A stretch of DNA of 64,000 nt from Rhodovibrio sodomensis (GTDB lineage: Bacteria > Pseudomonadota > Alphaproteobacteria > Kiloniellales > Rhodovibrionaceae). Of this stretch, positions 22,186 to 43,192 are shown piece by piece. The translations under genes and the position numbers were made by a program. Numbering within the stretch: position 1 is the first letter of the stretch; every line of letters begins with the position of its first letter. Location of the stretch: assembly GCF_016583645.1 (NCBI RefSeq), contig NZ_NRRL01000002.1, positions 85,006-149,005 of the forward strand, given 5' to 3'. Below the pieces are notes generated by a model, which saw only the letters and a list, made by a program, of their open reading frames with translations, was not told where the DNA came from and searched no databases.

Positions 22186-22566
22186 TCAGGCGCTCTCCTC
22201 GCGCTCGCGGACCACCACGGTCAGCCGGCTGAACGGCTTGTCGATCCGGCCGACGCTGCCCCGGGCCCGCGGCCGGAAGCGTTTCATCACCAGCGCCTTG
22301 CCGACCGACGCCTCGGAGACGTACAGGCGGTCGACATCCAGCTGATGGTTGTTCTCCGCGTTGGCGATCGCCGACTGGAGGACCTTGCGAACGTCGTCCG
22401 CGACCTTGCGCTTGCAGAAGCTGAGCTCCGCCAGCGCGGTCTCGGCACCGCGCCCCCGGATCAGGCCGCACACCTCGTTGAGCTTGCGCGGACTGGTCCG
22501 GATCGAGCGCGCCATCGCGTACGCCTCGTTCTCGGCGACGGGGCGGGCGCTTTTTGCCTTGCCCAT
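22186..22566 (-). CDS. rplV: 50S ribosomal protein L22
   Basis: Lines the peptide exit tunnel through its long beta-hairpin ([19 protein letters not shown]), where macrolide-resistance changes arise; it looks wild-type. It has 126 residues from the ATG at 22566 ([20 protein letters not shown]). The first 10 or so residues extend beyond the E. coli protein. It is followed by rpsC one base later. Confidence 0.97.
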   Translation of the reverse strand: MGKAKSARPVAENEAYAMARSIRTSPRKLNEVCGLIRGRGAETALAELSFCKRKVADDVRKVLQSAIANAENNHQLDVDRLYVSEASVGKALVMKRFRPRARGSVGRIDKPFSRLTVVVREREESA

Positions 22567-22571
22567 CGCGC

Positions 22572-22850
22572 TTATCTCCTCTTCGCCTTCTTGTCGGCGG
22601 CGTGGCCGGTGAACGTACGGGTCGGGGCGAACTCGCCCAGCTTGTGGCCGACCATGTGTTCGGTGACCAGCACCGGCAGGAACTTCTTGCCGTTGTAGAC
22701 ACCGAAGGTCAGGCCGACGAACTGCGGCATGATGGTCGAACGCCGCGACCACGTCTTGATGATCTCTTTACGGCCCTTTTCGCGGGCGTTCTCTGCCTTC
22801 TCCAGCAGATACCCGTCGACGAAAGGCCCTTTCCAAACCGAGCGCGCCAA
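22572..22850 (-). CDS. rpsS: 30S ribosomal protein S19 (TTG start)
   Basis: Head protein of the small subunit that pairs with S13. It has 92 residues with the standard body ([15 protein letters not shown], then [20 protein letters not shown] and the closing FAPTRTF). The start must be the TTG at 22850-22848: there is no ATG or GTG nearby at the family start, and GGAGG lies 8 bases before it, just after the rplB stop. A TTG start in so highly expressed a gene is unusual. Confidence 0.96.
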   Translation of the reverse strand: MARSVWKGPFVDGYLLEKAENAREKGRKEIIKTWSRRSTIMPQFVGLTFGVYNGKKFLPVLVTEHMVGHKLGEFAPTRTFTGHAADKKAKRR

Positions 22851-22863
22851 GATCGGTCCTCCG

Positions 22864-23700
22864 TTAGCTGCGCTGCTTATTCCGACGGCGGACGATCAGC
22901 CGGTCGGTCTTCTTGTTCTTCCGGGTCTTCGCACCCTTCGTGGGCTTGCCCCACGGGTTCACCGGGTGGCGGCCGCCGCTGGTGCGGCCCTCGCCACCGC
23001 CGTGCGGGTGGTCGATCGGGTTCATGGCGACGCCACGCACGCTCGGCCGCTTGCCCAGCCAACGGCTGCGCCCGGCCTTGCCCTTGTTGATGTTGGCGTG
23101 GTCCTGGTTGGAGACCGCGCCGATCGTCGCCATGCACTCGCCGCGCACCATCCGGACCTCGCCGGACCCCATGCGCAGCAGCGCGTAGCCCTGGTCGCGG
23201 CCGACCAGCTGGACGTACGACCCGGCGGCGCGGGCGATCTGGCCGCCCTTGCCCGCCTTCATCTCGACGTTGTGGATGATCGAGCCGATCGGCACCGACT
23301 TCAGCGGCATCGCGTTGCCGGGCTTCACGTCGGTCTTCTCGTCCGCGATCACCTTGTCCCCGGCCTTCAGGCGCTGCGGGGCCAGGATGTAGGCCTGATC
23401 GCCGTCCTCGTAGCTGAGCAGCGCGATGTAGGCCGTGCGGTTCGGATCGTACTCGATGCGCTCGACCGTCGCCGACACGCCAAACTTGTCGCGGCGCTTG
23501 AAGTCGACCAGCCGATAGGTGCGCTTAGCCCCGCCGCCGCGACGGCGCGCGGTCATCCGGCCGTGGTTGTTCCGGCCGCCGGACTTGGACAGGCCCTCCG
23601 TCAGCTTCTTGACGGGCTGGCCGCGATACAGGTCCTTGCGGTCGACCGTGACCAGCTGGCGCTGCGTCGGGGTGCGCGGATTGTACGTCTTCAGCGCCAT
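22864..23700 (-). CDS. rplB: 50S ribosomal protein L2
   Basis: Core protein near the peptidyl-transferase centre, needed for subunit association. It has 278 residues. The C-terminal block [22 protein letters not shown], with the key His of the HPHGGG loop, is intact, and the N-terminal [20 protein letters not shown] is typical. It follows rplW after 3 bases. Confidence 0.98.
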   Translation of the reverse strand: MALKTYNPRTPTQRQLVTVDRKDLYRGQPVKKLTEGLSKSGGRNNHGRMTARRRGGGAKRTYRLVDFKRRDKFGVSATVERIEYDPNRTAYIALLSYEDGDQAYILAPQRLKAGDKVIADEKTDVKPGNAMPLKSVPIGSIIHNVEMKAGKGGQIARAAGSYVQLVGRDQGYALLRMGSGEVRMVRGECMATIGAVSNQDHANINKGKAGRSRWLGKRPSVRGVAMNPIDHPHGGGEGRTSGGRHPVNPWGKPTKGAKTRKNKKTDRLIVRRRNKQRS

Positions 23701-23703
23701 CTT

Positions 23704-24042
23704 TTAAATCCCCGTCGTCACGTCGATGGAGTGCCCCTCGGCCAGGGACACGTAGGCCTTCTTGAAATCCGACCGGCGGCCGCGGATGCCGCGGAAGCGC
23801 TTGACCTTGCCCTTCTGGCGCAGGGTGTTCACGTCGGTGACCTTGACCGAAAACAGGTTCTCCACCGCGGCCTTGATCTCCGGCTTGGTGGCATCCAGCG
23901 GCACCTCGAAGGTGACCTGGTTGTGCTCCTGGTTCAGGGTCGACTTCTCGGTGATCACCGGGCGCTTGACCAGGGTGTACATCCGCTCCTGGCTCGGCTT
24001 CGGCCGGTGCTTGCCTTTGATCGCTTGAGCTTCGCCGCTCAT
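23704..24042 (-). CDS. rplW: 50S ribosomal protein L23
   Basis: Tunnel-exit protein that docks trigger factor and SRP. It has 112 residues, about 12 more than usual because of a hydrophilic N-terminal lead ([20 protein letters not shown]) before the core [15 protein letters not shown]. The loop [21 protein letters not shown] is intact. Its ATG overlaps the rplD TGA by 4 bases. The alternative internal start MYTLVKRPV would give a canonical length, but the upstream ATG fits the overlap. Confidence 0.95.
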   Translation of the reverse strand: MSGEAQAIKGKHRPKPSQERMYTLVKRPVITEKSTLNQEHNQVTFEVPLDATKPEIKAAVENLFSVKVTDVNTLRQKGKVKRFRGIRGRRSDFKKAYVSLAEGHSIDVTTGI

Positions 24043-24659
24043 GTCAGTCGCGCCTCCAGCGCCTGGACGGCTTCCTTGGTCAGCACGAGCTGATCGTGCC
24101 GCAGGATGTCGTGGACGTTCGCACCGACCTGCGGCAGCACGTCGATCCCGACGATGTTGCGCGCGGCCAGCGAGAAGTTCTGGTCGAGCTGTTCGCCGCC
24201 GATCACGAGCGCGTTCGACACGCCCATGCTTTCCAGCCGCTTCTGCAGCTCCTTGGTGCGCGGGCTCTCCGCGGCGGCCTGATCGAGCACGATCAGCTTG
24301 CCTTCGGCCGCCTTCGCCGACAGCGCCACCTTCAGGCCCAGGCGCCGCACCTTCTTGGGCAGATCATGGGCGAAGCTGCGCGGACGCGGGCCGTGCGCGA
24401 CGCCGCCGCCGCGGAAGATGTTGGCGTTGCGCGAGCCGTGGCGGGCGCGGCCGGTGCCCTTCTGCCGGTAGATCTTGGTCTTCGAGGTGGTGACCTCACT
24501 GCGGTTCTGGGTCGACGCGGTGCCGGCGCGGCGCTTGGCCAGCTGCCAGTTGACCACGCGCGTCAGGATGTCCTTGCGCACCGGCTGGGCGAACACGCTG
24601 TCGCTCAGCTCGATGTCGCCGGCCGTCTTGTTATCCAGCGTGGTGACCGGGCACTTCAT
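24039..24659 (-). CDS. rplD: 50S ribosomal protein L4
   Basis: Lines the exit tunnel opposite L22 and, in E. coli, represses the S10 operon. It has 206 residues from ATG 24659 ([20 protein letters not shown]). The tunnel loop with [20 protein letters not shown] is complete. It follows rplC by 2 bases and overlaps rplW by 4. No S10-leader-like structure was recognised because tuf lies directly upstream of rpsJ. Confidence 0.97.
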   Translation of the reverse strand: MKCPVTTLDNKTAGDIELSDSVFAQPVRKDILTRVVNWQLAKRRAGTASTQNRSEVTTSKTKIYRQKGTGRARHGSRNANIFRGGGVAHGPRPRSFAHDLPKKVRRLGLKVALSAKAAEGKLIVLDQAAAESPRTKELQKRLESMGVSNALVIGGEQLDQNFSLAARNIVGIDVLPQVGANVHDILRHDQLVLTKEAVQALEARLT

Positions 24660-24661
24660 GA

Positions 24662-25519
24662 CTATTCGTCCTTCTTCTCGTCGCCGCCGGCCCCAGAGCC
24701 TTCGCCGCCGGAGCTTTGGCCGCCGTACTGAGCGCCCTGCTCGCCGGCGCCGCTGTCCTCGGCGGCCGTGGCGCCCTGATCGCCCTCGAGCTCCTCGGCG
24801 GTCTCGGCCAGCGGATCCTGCTCGGCGCTCACCTGCGCGTCGTCGGTGCCGCGCAGCCCGGCCGGAAAGGGCGCGTTCTCGGGCAGCGCCCGCTTGACCG
24901 CGTCGGCCACGCGCACCCACGACCCGTCGGAGCCGGGGACGTTGCCGCGCACCATGATCAGGTTGCGCTCCCCGTCCACGGAGACGACCTGCAGGCTCTG
25001 GGATGTGACCTTCTTCTGGCCCATGTGGCCGTGCATCTTCTTGCCCTTGAAGACCTTACCCGGGTCCTGCATCTGACCCGTCGAGCCCTGCGAGCGGTGC
25101 ACCGCCGACACGCCGTGGGTGGCGCGCAGACCGGAGAAGTTGTGGCGCTTCATGACGCCGGCGAAACCGCGGCCGATCGTGATGCCGGAGGCGTCGACGT
25201 ATTGCCCGGGCACGAAGTGCGCCGCGGACAGCTCCTGGCCGGGCTTGAGCAGCGCGTCTTCGCTGACCCGGAACTCGCCGAGCTTCTGTTTCGGCGGCAC
25301 CTTGGCCTTGCCGAAGTGGCCGCGCTGCGCCTTGCTTACGTTCTTGGCCTTGGCCTTGCCCGCCCCCAGCTGAACGGCCGTGTAGCCGTCCTTGTCCTGG
25401 GTCCGGACCGCGGTGACCTGGCAGCTGTCCACCTGCAGCACCGTGACCGGCACGTGCCGGCCGGCTTCGGTGAACACGCGGGTCATGCCGACTTTCTTGG
25501 CGAGTACGCCGGTACGCAT
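24662..25519 (-). CDS. rplC: 50S ribosomal protein L3 with acidic C-terminal extension
   Basis: Assembly-initiating protein of the large subunit that reaches toward the peptidyl-transferase centre. The core (residues 1-224) is standard: [20 protein letters not shown], and the loop [18 protein letters not shown] with Gln149, which matches the Gln that PrmB methylates in E. coli. What is unusual is length: 285 residues against roughly 205-220. Residues 225-285 form a disordered tail rich in Glu, Asp, Gly, Ser and Gln, ending [10 protein letters not shown]. The frame, GC bias and TAG stop are clean, so the tail is genuine in this assembly. ATG at 25519. Confidence 0.96.
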   Translation of the reverse strand: MRTGVLAKKVGMTRVFTEAGRHVPVTVLQVDSCQVTAVRTQDKDGYTAVQLGAGKAKAKNVSKAQRGHFGKAKVPPKQKLGEFRVSEDALLKPGQELSAAHFVPGQYVDASGITIGRGFAGVMKRHNFSGLRATHGVSAVHRSQGSTGQMQDPGKVFKGKKMHGHMGQKKVTSQSLQVVSVDGERNLIMVRGNVPGSDGSWVRVADAVKRALPENAPFPAGLRGTDDAQVSAEQDPLAETAEELEGDQGATAAEDSGAGEQGAQYGGQSSGGEGSGAGGDEKKDE

Positions 25520-25525
25520 CGCGGC

Positions 25526-25840
25526 TTACCCCTTCAGCTTGATCTCGACGTCGACGCCCGCGGCCAGGTCCAGCTTCATCAGCGCGTCCACTGTCTGCGG
25601 CGTCGGGTCGACGATGTCCAAGAGACGCTTGTGCGTCCGCACCTCGAACTGCTCGCGGCTCTTCTTGTCGATGTGCGGGCCGCGCAGCACCGTGTACTTG
25701 TCGACGTGCGTCGGCAGCGGGATCGGGCCCCGTACCCGCGCGCCGGTCCGCTTGGCCGTGTTGACGATCTCCGAGGTCGACTGGTCGAGGACCCGGTGCT
25801 CGAAGGCCTTCAAGCGGATACGGATATTCTGGCTTTCCAT
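25526..25840 (-). CDS. rpsJ: 30S ribosomal protein S10
   Basis: Head protein of the small subunit and NusE, partner of NusB in antitermination. It has 104 residues from the ATG at 25840 ([19 protein letters not shown]), with AAGGTGG upstream; an in-frame GTG 3 codons earlier is less likely. [20 protein letters not shown] is diagnostic. First gene of the S10 cluster, directly behind tuf with an 89-base gap carrying a hairpin. Confidence 0.97.
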   Translation of the reverse strand: MESQNIRIRLKAFEHRVLDQSTSEIVNTAKRTGARVRGPIPLPTHVDKYTVLRGPHIDKKSREQFEVRTHKRLLDIVDPTPQTVDALMKLDLAAGVDVEIKLKG

Positions 25841-25865
25841 CGTCGCCACCTTATCTGGGCCGGCT

Positions 25866-25908
25866 GCGCCCGCCCGCCGGATCCCGTGTCGTCGGGACGG
25901 GCGGGCGC
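25866..25908 (-). other. Hairpin between tuf and rpsJ
   Basis: GCGCCCGCCCG (25866-25876) pairs perfectly with CGGGCGGGCGC (25898-25908). The 21-base loop can itself pair CCCG with CGGG. There is no T-run. It separates the elongation-factor genes from the S10 cluster and could be a processing site or partial terminator. Confidence 0.5.
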
Positions 25909-25929
25909 GGCCGATCCGCGTCTATCGTG

Positions 25930-27120
<1,191 letters not shown>

Positions 27121-27244
27121 CGCTGTCTGTCTCCGTTACCCGGTATCTGTCTGCCGCCCCGCGTCTGGCGCCGGGCGTTGCTGTTCGGATGCGTTTGCTG
27201 CGTCAGGCTGCCGCGCCGCGCGTCGCGAGGACGCGCCAGCGGCG

Positions 27245-29323
<2,079 letters not shown>

Positions 29324-29362
29324 GGCTGCTCTCTTTCGCGTGCGGGCGGCGCGGGTGGCCGG

Positions 29363-29833
29363 TTACCAGCGGTAGTGCGAGAACGCACGGTTGGCCTCGG
29401 CCATCTTGTGCGTGTCCTCGCGCTTCTTGACGGCCGCGCCGCGGTTGTTCGACGCGTCCATGAACTCGTTGGCGAGACGCTCGGTCATGGTGTGCTCCGA
29501 GCGCGAGCGGGCGGCGCGGATCAGCCAGCGGATGGCGAGCGCCAGACCCCGGTTGTGCTTGACTTCCACGGGAACCTGATAGGTCGCGCCGCCGACGCGC
29601 CGGGACCGGACCTCGATGTCCGGCGTCGCGTGCTCCAGGGCGTCGTGGAAGGTCTGCAGCGGATCGCCGCCGGTCCGCGACTTGATGCGCTCGAAGGCCT
29701 GGTACATCAGCTTCTCGGCCGTGGCCTTCTTGCCGTCGTACATCAAGTTGTTCACGAACTTCGTGACGATCACGTCGTTGAACAGCGGATCCGGCAGGAT
29801 TTCCCGCTTTTCCGCGCTGTGCCGGCGAGACAT
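29363..29833 (-). CDS. rpsG: 30S ribosomal protein S7
   Basis: Primary 16S rRNA-binding protein of the head; in E. coli it represses the str operon. It has 156 residues. [20 protein letters not shown] and the C-terminal [21 protein letters not shown] are typical. It begins 12 bases after rpsL. ATG at 29833. Confidence 0.98.
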   Translation of the reverse strand: MSRRHSAEKREILPDPLFNDVIVTKFVNNLMYDGKKATAEKLMYQAFERIKSRTGGDPLQTFHDALEHATPDIEVRSRRVGGATYQVPVEVKHNRGLALAIRWLIRAARSRSEHTMTERLANEFMDASNNRGAAVKKREDTHKMAEANRAFSHYRW

Positions 29834-29845
29834 GCGGTCGGCTCC

Positions 29846-30217
29846 TTACTTCGGACGCTTGACGCCGTACTTCGAGCGGCGCTGCTTGCGGTTCTTGACG
29901 CCCTGGGCGTCCAGCGCGCCGCGGATGACGTGGTAGCGCACGCCCGGCAGGTCCTTCACGCGGCCGCCATGGATCAGCACGACCGAGTGTTCCTGCAGGT
30001 TGTGTCCCTCGCCCGGGATGTAGCTGGTGACCTCGTAGCTGTTCGTCAGGCGCACGCGGGCGACCTTACGAAGCGCCGAGTTCGGCTTTTTCGGCGTGGT
30101 GGTATAGACGCGCGTGCAGACCCCGCGGCGCTGCGGGCAGGCTTCGAGCGCCGGCACCTTGTTCGGTACCGTGCGGTCCTTACGGCCCCGCCGGACTAAC
30201 TGGTTAATCGTCGGCAT
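29846..30217 (-). CDS. rpsL: 30S ribosomal protein S12
   Basis: Decoding-centre protein. It has 123 residues. [15 protein letters not shown] opens it; the streptomycin-sensitive form is predicted because Lys43 and Lys44 of [13 protein letters not shown] and the later [13 protein letters not shown] (with the Asp modified by RimO in other bacteria) are wild-type. First gene of the str cluster, about 200 bases downstream of a clear sigma-70 promoter and separated from rpoC by a terminator-like hairpin. Confidence 0.99.
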   Translation of the reverse strand: MPTINQLVRRGRKDRTVPNKVPALEACPQRRGVCTRVYTTTPKKPNSALRKVARVRLTNSYEVTSYIPGEGHNLQEHSVVLIHGGRVKDLPGVRYHVIRGALDAQGVKNRKQRRSKYGVKRPK

Positions 30218-30424
30218 TCGTCATTCAACCCTTGTCGTTACCAAGCAAAACGCCGTCGGGAGCCAGGCCTTGGGTAAGGCCGCCCCGTCGTGCGGACACG
30301 CGGACATCCGCCGGTTAGCGTTGCGTTGGCTATGTTCCAGTCTGGTCGCGCGGGACTGCGTCTAGGCCGAAGAACGGCGAAGCGCCGAACGCGACCTACC
30401 ACCAGCCCCCGTAAAGGCTGGCGC

Positions 30425-30453
30425 ATCCTAGTGAGGGCGCCAGTGTGCGTCAA
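30425..30453 (-). promoter_or_regulatory. Sigma-70 promoter for rpsL-rpsG-fusA-tuf
   Basis: On the minus strand TTGACG (30453-30448), 17 bases, TAGGAT (30430-30425). The -35 has 5 of 6 and the -10 4 of 6 consensus bases. A second overlapping TTGACC lies just upstream. It lies in the 463-base rpoC-rpsL gap (30218-30680), which holds no gene, and predicts a leader near 200 bases. Confidence 0.7.
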
Positions 30454-30612
30454 GCGGTCAAAAACCGCTCTTTTCCGCCGCTTCCGGCCCGGCTTGGACC
30501 GGCCCTGGCGGAGACCTGCTCACCCCACCGTCGAATACGCGTTGCGCGGGACCCGGACCGGGCGCTGCCGTCCTGAAACGGCGCCGCCCGGCCGCGTCCC
30601 GCGCGAACCTAA

Positions 30613-30650
30613 CGATGTGACGCCCCGGCCGCAACCGAGTCGTCACATCG
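30613..30650 (-). terminator. Probable rpoC terminator
   Basis: CGATGTGACG (30613-30622) and CGTCACATCG (30641-30650) form a perfect 10-bp stem with an 18-base loop, 30 bases after the rpoC stop. On the minus strand it is followed by TTAGGTTCG, a weak T-rich tail. Probably it ends the rplKAJL-rpoBC message before the rpsL promoter. Confidence 0.55.
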
Positions 30651-30680
30651 CGTCTGCGTTCCGGGGTCGATTTCCCGGAG

Positions 30681-39182
<8,502 letters not shown>

Positions 39183-39458
39183 ATCTCGTCCTCTGTGTTC
39201 GGCTCCACCGCCGCCGCCGGACCCTCGCCGGGGACCCTGGACACCCCGGCCGGCCGGAGCGGTGGATCGTGCTGCTGTCGCGCCCGCGACGGCCCCCGCG
39301 CACACGTCGGCGGAGGTGGAGGGACGGGCGCGTCTCAGTCCCGTGTGCTTGCGTCGGAAAGCTCTTACATCAGCGCTCTGGATTGCCTGGTTGCGGGGAG
39401 CGTTGGTGCCTTGACCAAGGGCAGCCGCCGGTTGCTTGGGACAGGCCCGGGCGTCGCG

Positions 39459-39504
39459 CCGCTTGCTTCACCGGCGCGGCTGGCTCCGCCGGTGAAGGAA
39501 GCGG
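39459..39504 (-). promoter_or_regulatory. Large hairpin in the rplL-rpoB gap (attenuator or RNase III-type site)
   Basis: CTTCACCGGCG (39466-39476) pairs perfectly with CGCCGGTGAAG (39487-39497), and past one G-G mismatch CCGCTT (39459-39464) pairs with AAGCGG (39499-39504): 17 pairs around a 10-base loop. No T-run follows. In E. coli the same gap holds an attenuator and an RNase III cut site that lower rpoBC relative to rplJL; position and shape here suggest the same job. A smaller CAGCCCG/CGGGCTG hairpin lies at 39593-39609. Confidence 0.6.
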
Positions 39505-39644
39505 CTGTCACGTCGTGGGCCGCGCGCGTCTTGCCATCGAGGCCCCCCGCCAAACATCCGTGCGGTAAAGCGACGACGGCGCCCGCGCGCGTCAGCCCGC
39601 TTCGGGCTGCCCGCCGGACGCCTGCCGATGGCGAACGCACCGAA

Positions 39645-39676
39645 GCGGCGCGCCGCCCCGTGGGGCCGCGCGCCGC
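39645..39676 (-). terminator. Strong GC hairpin 35 bases after rplL (partial terminator)
   Basis: GCGGCGCGC (39645-39653) pairs with GCGCGCCGC (39668-39676), and inside one mismatch GCCCC pairs with GGGGC around a GT loop. On the minus strand it is followed by TTCGGTG. It is the first structure polymerase meets after rplL and a good candidate for partial termination. Confidence 0.5.
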
Positions 39677-39710
39677 GATCGGCTTCGCGTGAGCGGTCAA
39701 AACCGTCAGC

Positions 39711-40082
39711 TTACTTCAGCTCCACGGTGCCGCCGGCATCCTCGATCTTCTTCTTGATCTGCTCGGCCTCGTCCTTGTCGACGCCTTCCTTCAGCGCCTT
39801 CGGGACGTTCTCGACCATCTCCTTCGCCTCCTTGAGGCCCAGGCCGGTGATGCCGCGCACCTCCTTAATCACGTTAATCTTCTTGTCGCCCGGCGCGGTC
39901 AGGATGACGTCGAACTCGGTCTTCTCTTCCGCGGGCGCGGCGGCCTCGCCGCCACCGCCGCCGGCCGCGACCGGCGCGGCCGCGCTGACGCCCCAGTGCT
40001 CCTCGAGCTTCTTGGAGAGCTCGGCGGCCTCCATGACGGTAAGGTTCGAAAGCTCGTCGACGAGCTTGTCCAGATCAGCCAT
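39711..40082 (-). CDS. rplL: 50S ribosomal protein L7/L12
   Basis: Stalk protein that recruits translation GTPases, present in multiple copies per ribosome. It has 123 residues: N-terminal dimer domain, an Ala/Gly-rich hinge (about 34-52, [19 protein letters not shown]) and the C-terminal factor-binding domain [20 protein letters not shown]. It lies 53 bases after rplJ. ATG at 40082. Confidence 0.98.
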   Translation of the reverse strand: MADLDKLVDELSNLTVMEAAELSKKLEEHWGVSAAAPVAAGGGGGEAAAPAEEKTEFDVILTAPGDKKINVIKEVRGITGLGLKEAKEMVENVPKALKEGVDKDEAEQIKKKIEDAGGTVELK

Positions 40083-40135
40083 TTCTATCTCCAGTTAGGC
40101 TTGAGCTTCGTGATGTCTCGGGTAATCGACCGCCC

Positions 40136-40654
40136 TTACGCGGCCTCGTCCTTGTCGGCGTATGCCTGCAGCACCCGGGCGATCTGACTGGCGGGCGCCT
40201 GCGTGACGGTGACGACGCGCTGCGCCGGCGTCTGCAGGAGGCCCACGATGGTCGCGCGGGATTCGTCCAGGCTCGGGGTCTTCGCCAGCTCCTCGACGCC
40301 GCTGGCGTCCAGGACCTTCTCGCCGTAGGCGCCGCCGAGAATCTCCAACTTCTTATTCTTGTTGGCATACTCAACGACGGTCTTGGCGGCCGAGACGGGG
40401 TCGTCGGACCACGCGAGCGCGGTCTGACCTTCCATCATCGGCAGCAGCCCCTCGAACTGCGTGCCGTCAAGGGCGAGCCGTGCCAGGGTATTCTTCGCAA
40501 CCTTGTACCGCGCCCCCGCGTCGTACATCTGGCGCCGCAGGTCGTTGACCTCCGCCACGGTGAGGCCGTTCGGCCGGGTCACCACGACGGTGGACACGTC
40601 CTGGAACGTCTGATGCAGATCGGAGACCAGTTGCTGTTTCTCTGCACGGTCCAC
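40136..40654 (-). CDS. rplJ: 50S ribosomal protein L10 (GTG start)
   Basis: Stalk base protein that anchors the L7/L12 dimers; with L12 it represses its own operon in E. coli. It has 172 residues beginning at GTG (40654-40652) that gives MDRAEKQQLVSDLHQTF, with GGAG 9 bases upstream. VTRPNGLTVAEVNDLRRQMY and KVAKNTLARLAL are diagnostic. A 496-base leader separates it from rplA. Confidence 0.97.
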   Translation of the reverse strand: MDRAEKQQLVSDLHQTFQDVSTVVVTRPNGLTVAEVNDLRRQMYDAGARYKVAKNTLARLALDGTQFEGLLPMMEGQTALAWSDDPVSAAKTVVEYANKNKKLEILGGAYGEKVLDASGVEELAKTPSLDESRATIVGLLQTPAQRVVTVTQAPASQIARVLQAYADKDEAA

Positions 40655-40992
40655 GGATCTTTTCTCCGTTCCCTCTTGTCCGAGCCGGCTTCCGCCGCCC
40701 CGTTCGGCCGCGTCCTAGGAGTGCGGCCAACTACGGGCGCCGGTGGGTCGCGCCGGTCCGGCGTTTGCACGAGGCCATCCGGGATCACCCAAGCAAGCTG
40801 GCGACCCGGATGCCCGGTTCGCCTGTCCCGGAAGCTCAAGCCCGTGCGTGTCTAAGCCGGAGCCCGGCCGGTTGCCCGGTCCAGGCCGCGGCTCACGCGC
40901 GAACCTTTTTGCTTCCTGTCTATGCAGGCCCCATCGATCAGGACTTAGGCGGAAAACCGGCGGTTCTCCGCACCTGCAGTCTCGGACAGGTT

Positions 40993-41042
40993 GGCGGCCG
41001 GTCCGTTCCGCGCCGGTTGCCCGGAACGGACGGGCGGCCGCC
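40993..41042 (-). promoter_or_regulatory. Large hairpin in the 496-base rplA-rplJ gap
   Basis: GTCCGTTCCG (41001-41010) pairs perfectly with CGGAACGGAC (41022-41031); beyond a 3-base GGG bulge GGCGGCCG (40993-41000) pairs with CGGCCGCC (41035-41042), 18 pairs in all. It starts about 108 bases after the rplA stop. It may end the rplKA message, or belong to the rplJ leader that L10-L12 bind in other bacteria. The rest of the gap (40655-41150) holds no gene, and no confident promoter was found: a TTGACG at 41048-41043 lacks a -10. Confidence 0.5.
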
Positions 41043-41150
41043 CGTCAAGGTGCCGGACGCGACGGGTAACGCCGCGCCGGCACCGCAATCAAGGGGGCGA
41101 CGACGCGTCCCCGCGCCGTCCCCCTCGATGCGTTCGCGAAGCCAGGCTGG

Positions 41151-41852
41151 CTACTGCTGCGGCTGCAGCGTCGCCACGTCCAGCTTCAGGCCCGGGCTCA
41201 TGGTCGAGGACATGGACACCTTCTTGATGTACTGTCCCTTCGCGCCCGAGGGCTTGTTCTTCACGATCGCGTCGTAGAACGCGCGCGCGTTCTCGGCCAG
41301 CTGCTGGTCGTCGAAGCTGGCCTTGCCGATGCCGGCGTGGACCAGGCCGGCGCGCTCGGCGCGGAAGGTCACCTGCCCGCCCTTGGCGGCCTTGACAGCT
41401 TCGGCGACGTCGTTGGTGACCGTGCCCAGCTTCGGGTTCGGCATCAGGCCGCGCGGGCCCAGGATCTTACCCAGCCGGCCAACCACGGGCATCAGGTCCG
41501 GCGTGGCGATCGCCCGCTCGAAGTTCAGCTCGCCGTTCTGGATCTGCTCGGCCAGGTCCTCGGCGCCGACCAGGTCGGCGCCCGCGTCCTGCGCCGCCTG
41601 GGCCTTGTCGCCGCGGGCGAACACCGCCACGCGCACCGCCTTGCCGGTGCCGTGCGGCAGCGTCACGGCGCCGCGCAACGTCTGGTCCGCGTGCCGCGGG
41701 TTCAGACCCAGGTTCATGGCGATCTCGAAGGTTTCGTCGAACCGCGAGACCTGGCGGTCGCGGATCGTCTTGATCGCCTCCTCAAGGCCGAACGCACGGG
41801 TGCGGTCGAGGCCCTTGTAGGCGTCGGTGATTTTCTTGCCGCGTCGTGCCAT
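41151..41852 (-). CDS. rplA: 50S ribosomal protein L1
   Basis: Forms the L1 stalk that guides deacylated tRNA from the E site; represses rplKA in E. coli. It has 233 residues. [20 protein letters not shown] and [20 protein letters not shown] are diagnostic. It follows rplK by 4 bases. ATG at 41852. Confidence 0.98.
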   Translation of the reverse strand: MARRGKKITDAYKGLDRTRAFGLEEAIKTIRDRQVSRFDETFEIAMNLGLNPRHADQTLRGAVTLPHGTGKAVRVAVFARGDKAQAAQDAGADLVGAEDLAEQIQNGELNFERAIATPDLMPVVGRLGKILGPRGLMPNPKLGTVTNDVAEAVKAAKGGQVTFRAERAGLVHAGIGKASFDDQQLAENARAFYDAIVKNKPSGAKGQYIKKVSMSSTMSPGLKLDVATLQPQQ

Positions 41853-41856
41853 CGTG

Positions 41857-42285
41857 CTACTCCGTGACCTCGATGCCCATGGACCGCGCCGAGCCCTTGA
41901 TGCTCTCCATCGCCGTCTCGATGTCGTAGGCGTTCAGGTCCTGGAACTTCGCCTCGGCGATCTCGCGGACCTGGTCCAGCGTGACCGAGCCCACGGTCTG
42001 CATCTTCGGCGTCTTGGCGCCCTTGTTAATCTTGGCCGCCCGCTTGAGATAGTAGCCCGCCGGGGCGGTCTTGGTCTCGAAGGTGAACGAGCGGTCGGAG
42101 TAGGCGGTGATGATCACCGGCGTCGGGGTGCCCGGCTCGATGTCCTGCGTGGCGGCGTTGAACGCCTTGCAGAACTCCATGATGTTGAGGCCGCGCTGGC
42201 CCAGCGCCGGACCAACCGGCGGCGACGGGTTCGCCTTGCCGGCCGGGATCTCCAGCTTGATGGATCCGGTTACTTTCTTTGCCAT
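41857..42285 (-). CDS. rplK: 50S ribosomal protein L11
   Basis: GTPase-centre protein, target of thiostrepton with 23S rRNA and needed for RelA activation. It has 142 residues. The N-terminal helix and Pro-rich [20 protein letters not shown] are standard, and the C-terminal [18 protein letters not shown] is complete. It is preceded by a 137-base gap after nusG without a clear promoter. Confidence 0.98.
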   Translation of the reverse strand: MAKKVTGSIKLEIPAGKANPSPPVGPALGQRGLNIMEFCKAFNAATQDIEPGTPTPVIITAYSDRSFTFETKTAPAGYYLKRAAKINKGAKTPKMQTVGSVTLDQVREIAEAKFQDLNAYDIETAMESIKGSARSMGIEVTE

Positions 42286-42422
42286 CTCTCAACCCTGTGT
42301 CTTGAGTTTCGGGTTGCGCGGTCCGGCGATGGCAGCGCCTCCCGCGCCTCACGGACCGGTCCGGGGCGTGCCCCGCGGTCCATGTTTCGGCGTTACGTCC
42401 AGACGTTCGGGCAGCGGCCGCG

Positions 42423-42983
42423 CTACTGCTGCTTTTCCACCTGCGTGAACTCCAGTTCGACCGGCGTCGAGCGGCCGAAGATCGACACCGCGACCTTCAC
42501 CCGGCTGCGCTCGGTATCGACATCCTCGACCGTGCCCGAGAACGAGGTGAACGGGCCGTCGACCACCCGCACCTGCTCGCCGACCTCGAAGGTGACGGAC
42601 GGCTTCGGCCGCTCCACCCCTTCCTGAACCTGGTTCAGGATCTGGGTCGCTTCCTTTTCGGAGATCGGCGAGGGCTTGCCGCGCTGGCCCAGGAAGCCGG
42701 TCACCTTCGGCGTGTTCTTGACCAGGTGCCAGGACTGGTCGGTCATCACCATCTTCACCAGCACGTAGCCGGGGAAGAACTTGCGCTCCTGGCTGACCTT
42801 CTGCCCGCGCTTCAGCTCGACGACCTCCTCGGTCGGCACCAGCACCTGCTCGAACAGGTGGTCCATGCCCTTCTGCTGAGCCTGCTCCTGGATCGCCTCG
42901 GCGACCTTCTTTTCGAACCCGGAGTAGGCGTGCACGACGTACCAGCGCGGCCGCGGCCCGGAATCCAGAGCTTGTTCCGCCAT
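42423..42983 (-). CDS. nusG: Transcription termination/antitermination factor NusG
   Basis: Binds the polymerase clamp, couples transcription with translation through S10 and works with Rho. It has 186 residues: NGN domain (RWYVVHAYSGFEKKVAEAIQ, then KFFPGYVLVKM) and a C-terminal KOW domain (EVGEQVRVVDGPFTSFSGTV). It lies 8 bases after secE in the usual order. ATG at 42983. Confidence 0.98.
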   Translation of the reverse strand: MAEQALDSGPRPRWYVVHAYSGFEKKVAEAIQEQAQQKGMDHLFEQVLVPTEEVVELKRGQKVSQERKFFPGYVLVKMVMTDQSWHLVKNTPKVTGFLGQRGKPSPISEKEATQILNQVQEGVERPKPSVTFEVGEQVRVVDGPFTSFSGTVEDVDTERSRVKVAVSIFGRSTPVELEFTQVEKQQ

Positions 42984-42991
42984 CGCTGCGC

Positions 42992-43192
42992 TTACCCTCC
43001 GAACCCGAGAATGACCTGCACGATCGCCGACAGCGCCTGGTCGACGACGAAGAAGAAGATCGCGGCCAGGAACACGAAGATGAACACCATCACGGTGGTG
43101 ATCGTCGTCTCCTTGCGCGTCGGCCAGGTGACCTTCGCGGTTTCCTGCCGGACTTCGCGGACGAACTGTCCGGGATTGAACTTGGTGGCCAT
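42992..43192 (-). CDS. secE: Preprotein translocase subunit SecE
   Basis: The clamp subunit of SecYEG. It has 66 residues, the short one-helix form usual outside the enterics. The amphipathic segment FVREVRQETAKVTWPTRKET is the family signature and is followed by one membrane helix (VMVFIFVFLAAIFFFVVDQ). It stands 216 bases after tRNA-Trp and is coupled to nusG. Confidence 0.97.
   Translation of the reverse strand: MATKFNPGQFVREVRQETAKVTWPTRKETTITTVMVFIFVFLAAIFFFVVDQALSAIVQVILGFGG

Noticed and set aside
41020..41048. TTGACG at 41048-41043 (minus) as an rplJ promoter.
   Set aside because: The expected -10 position reads TCCGGG and the -35 overlaps the arm of a large hairpin.
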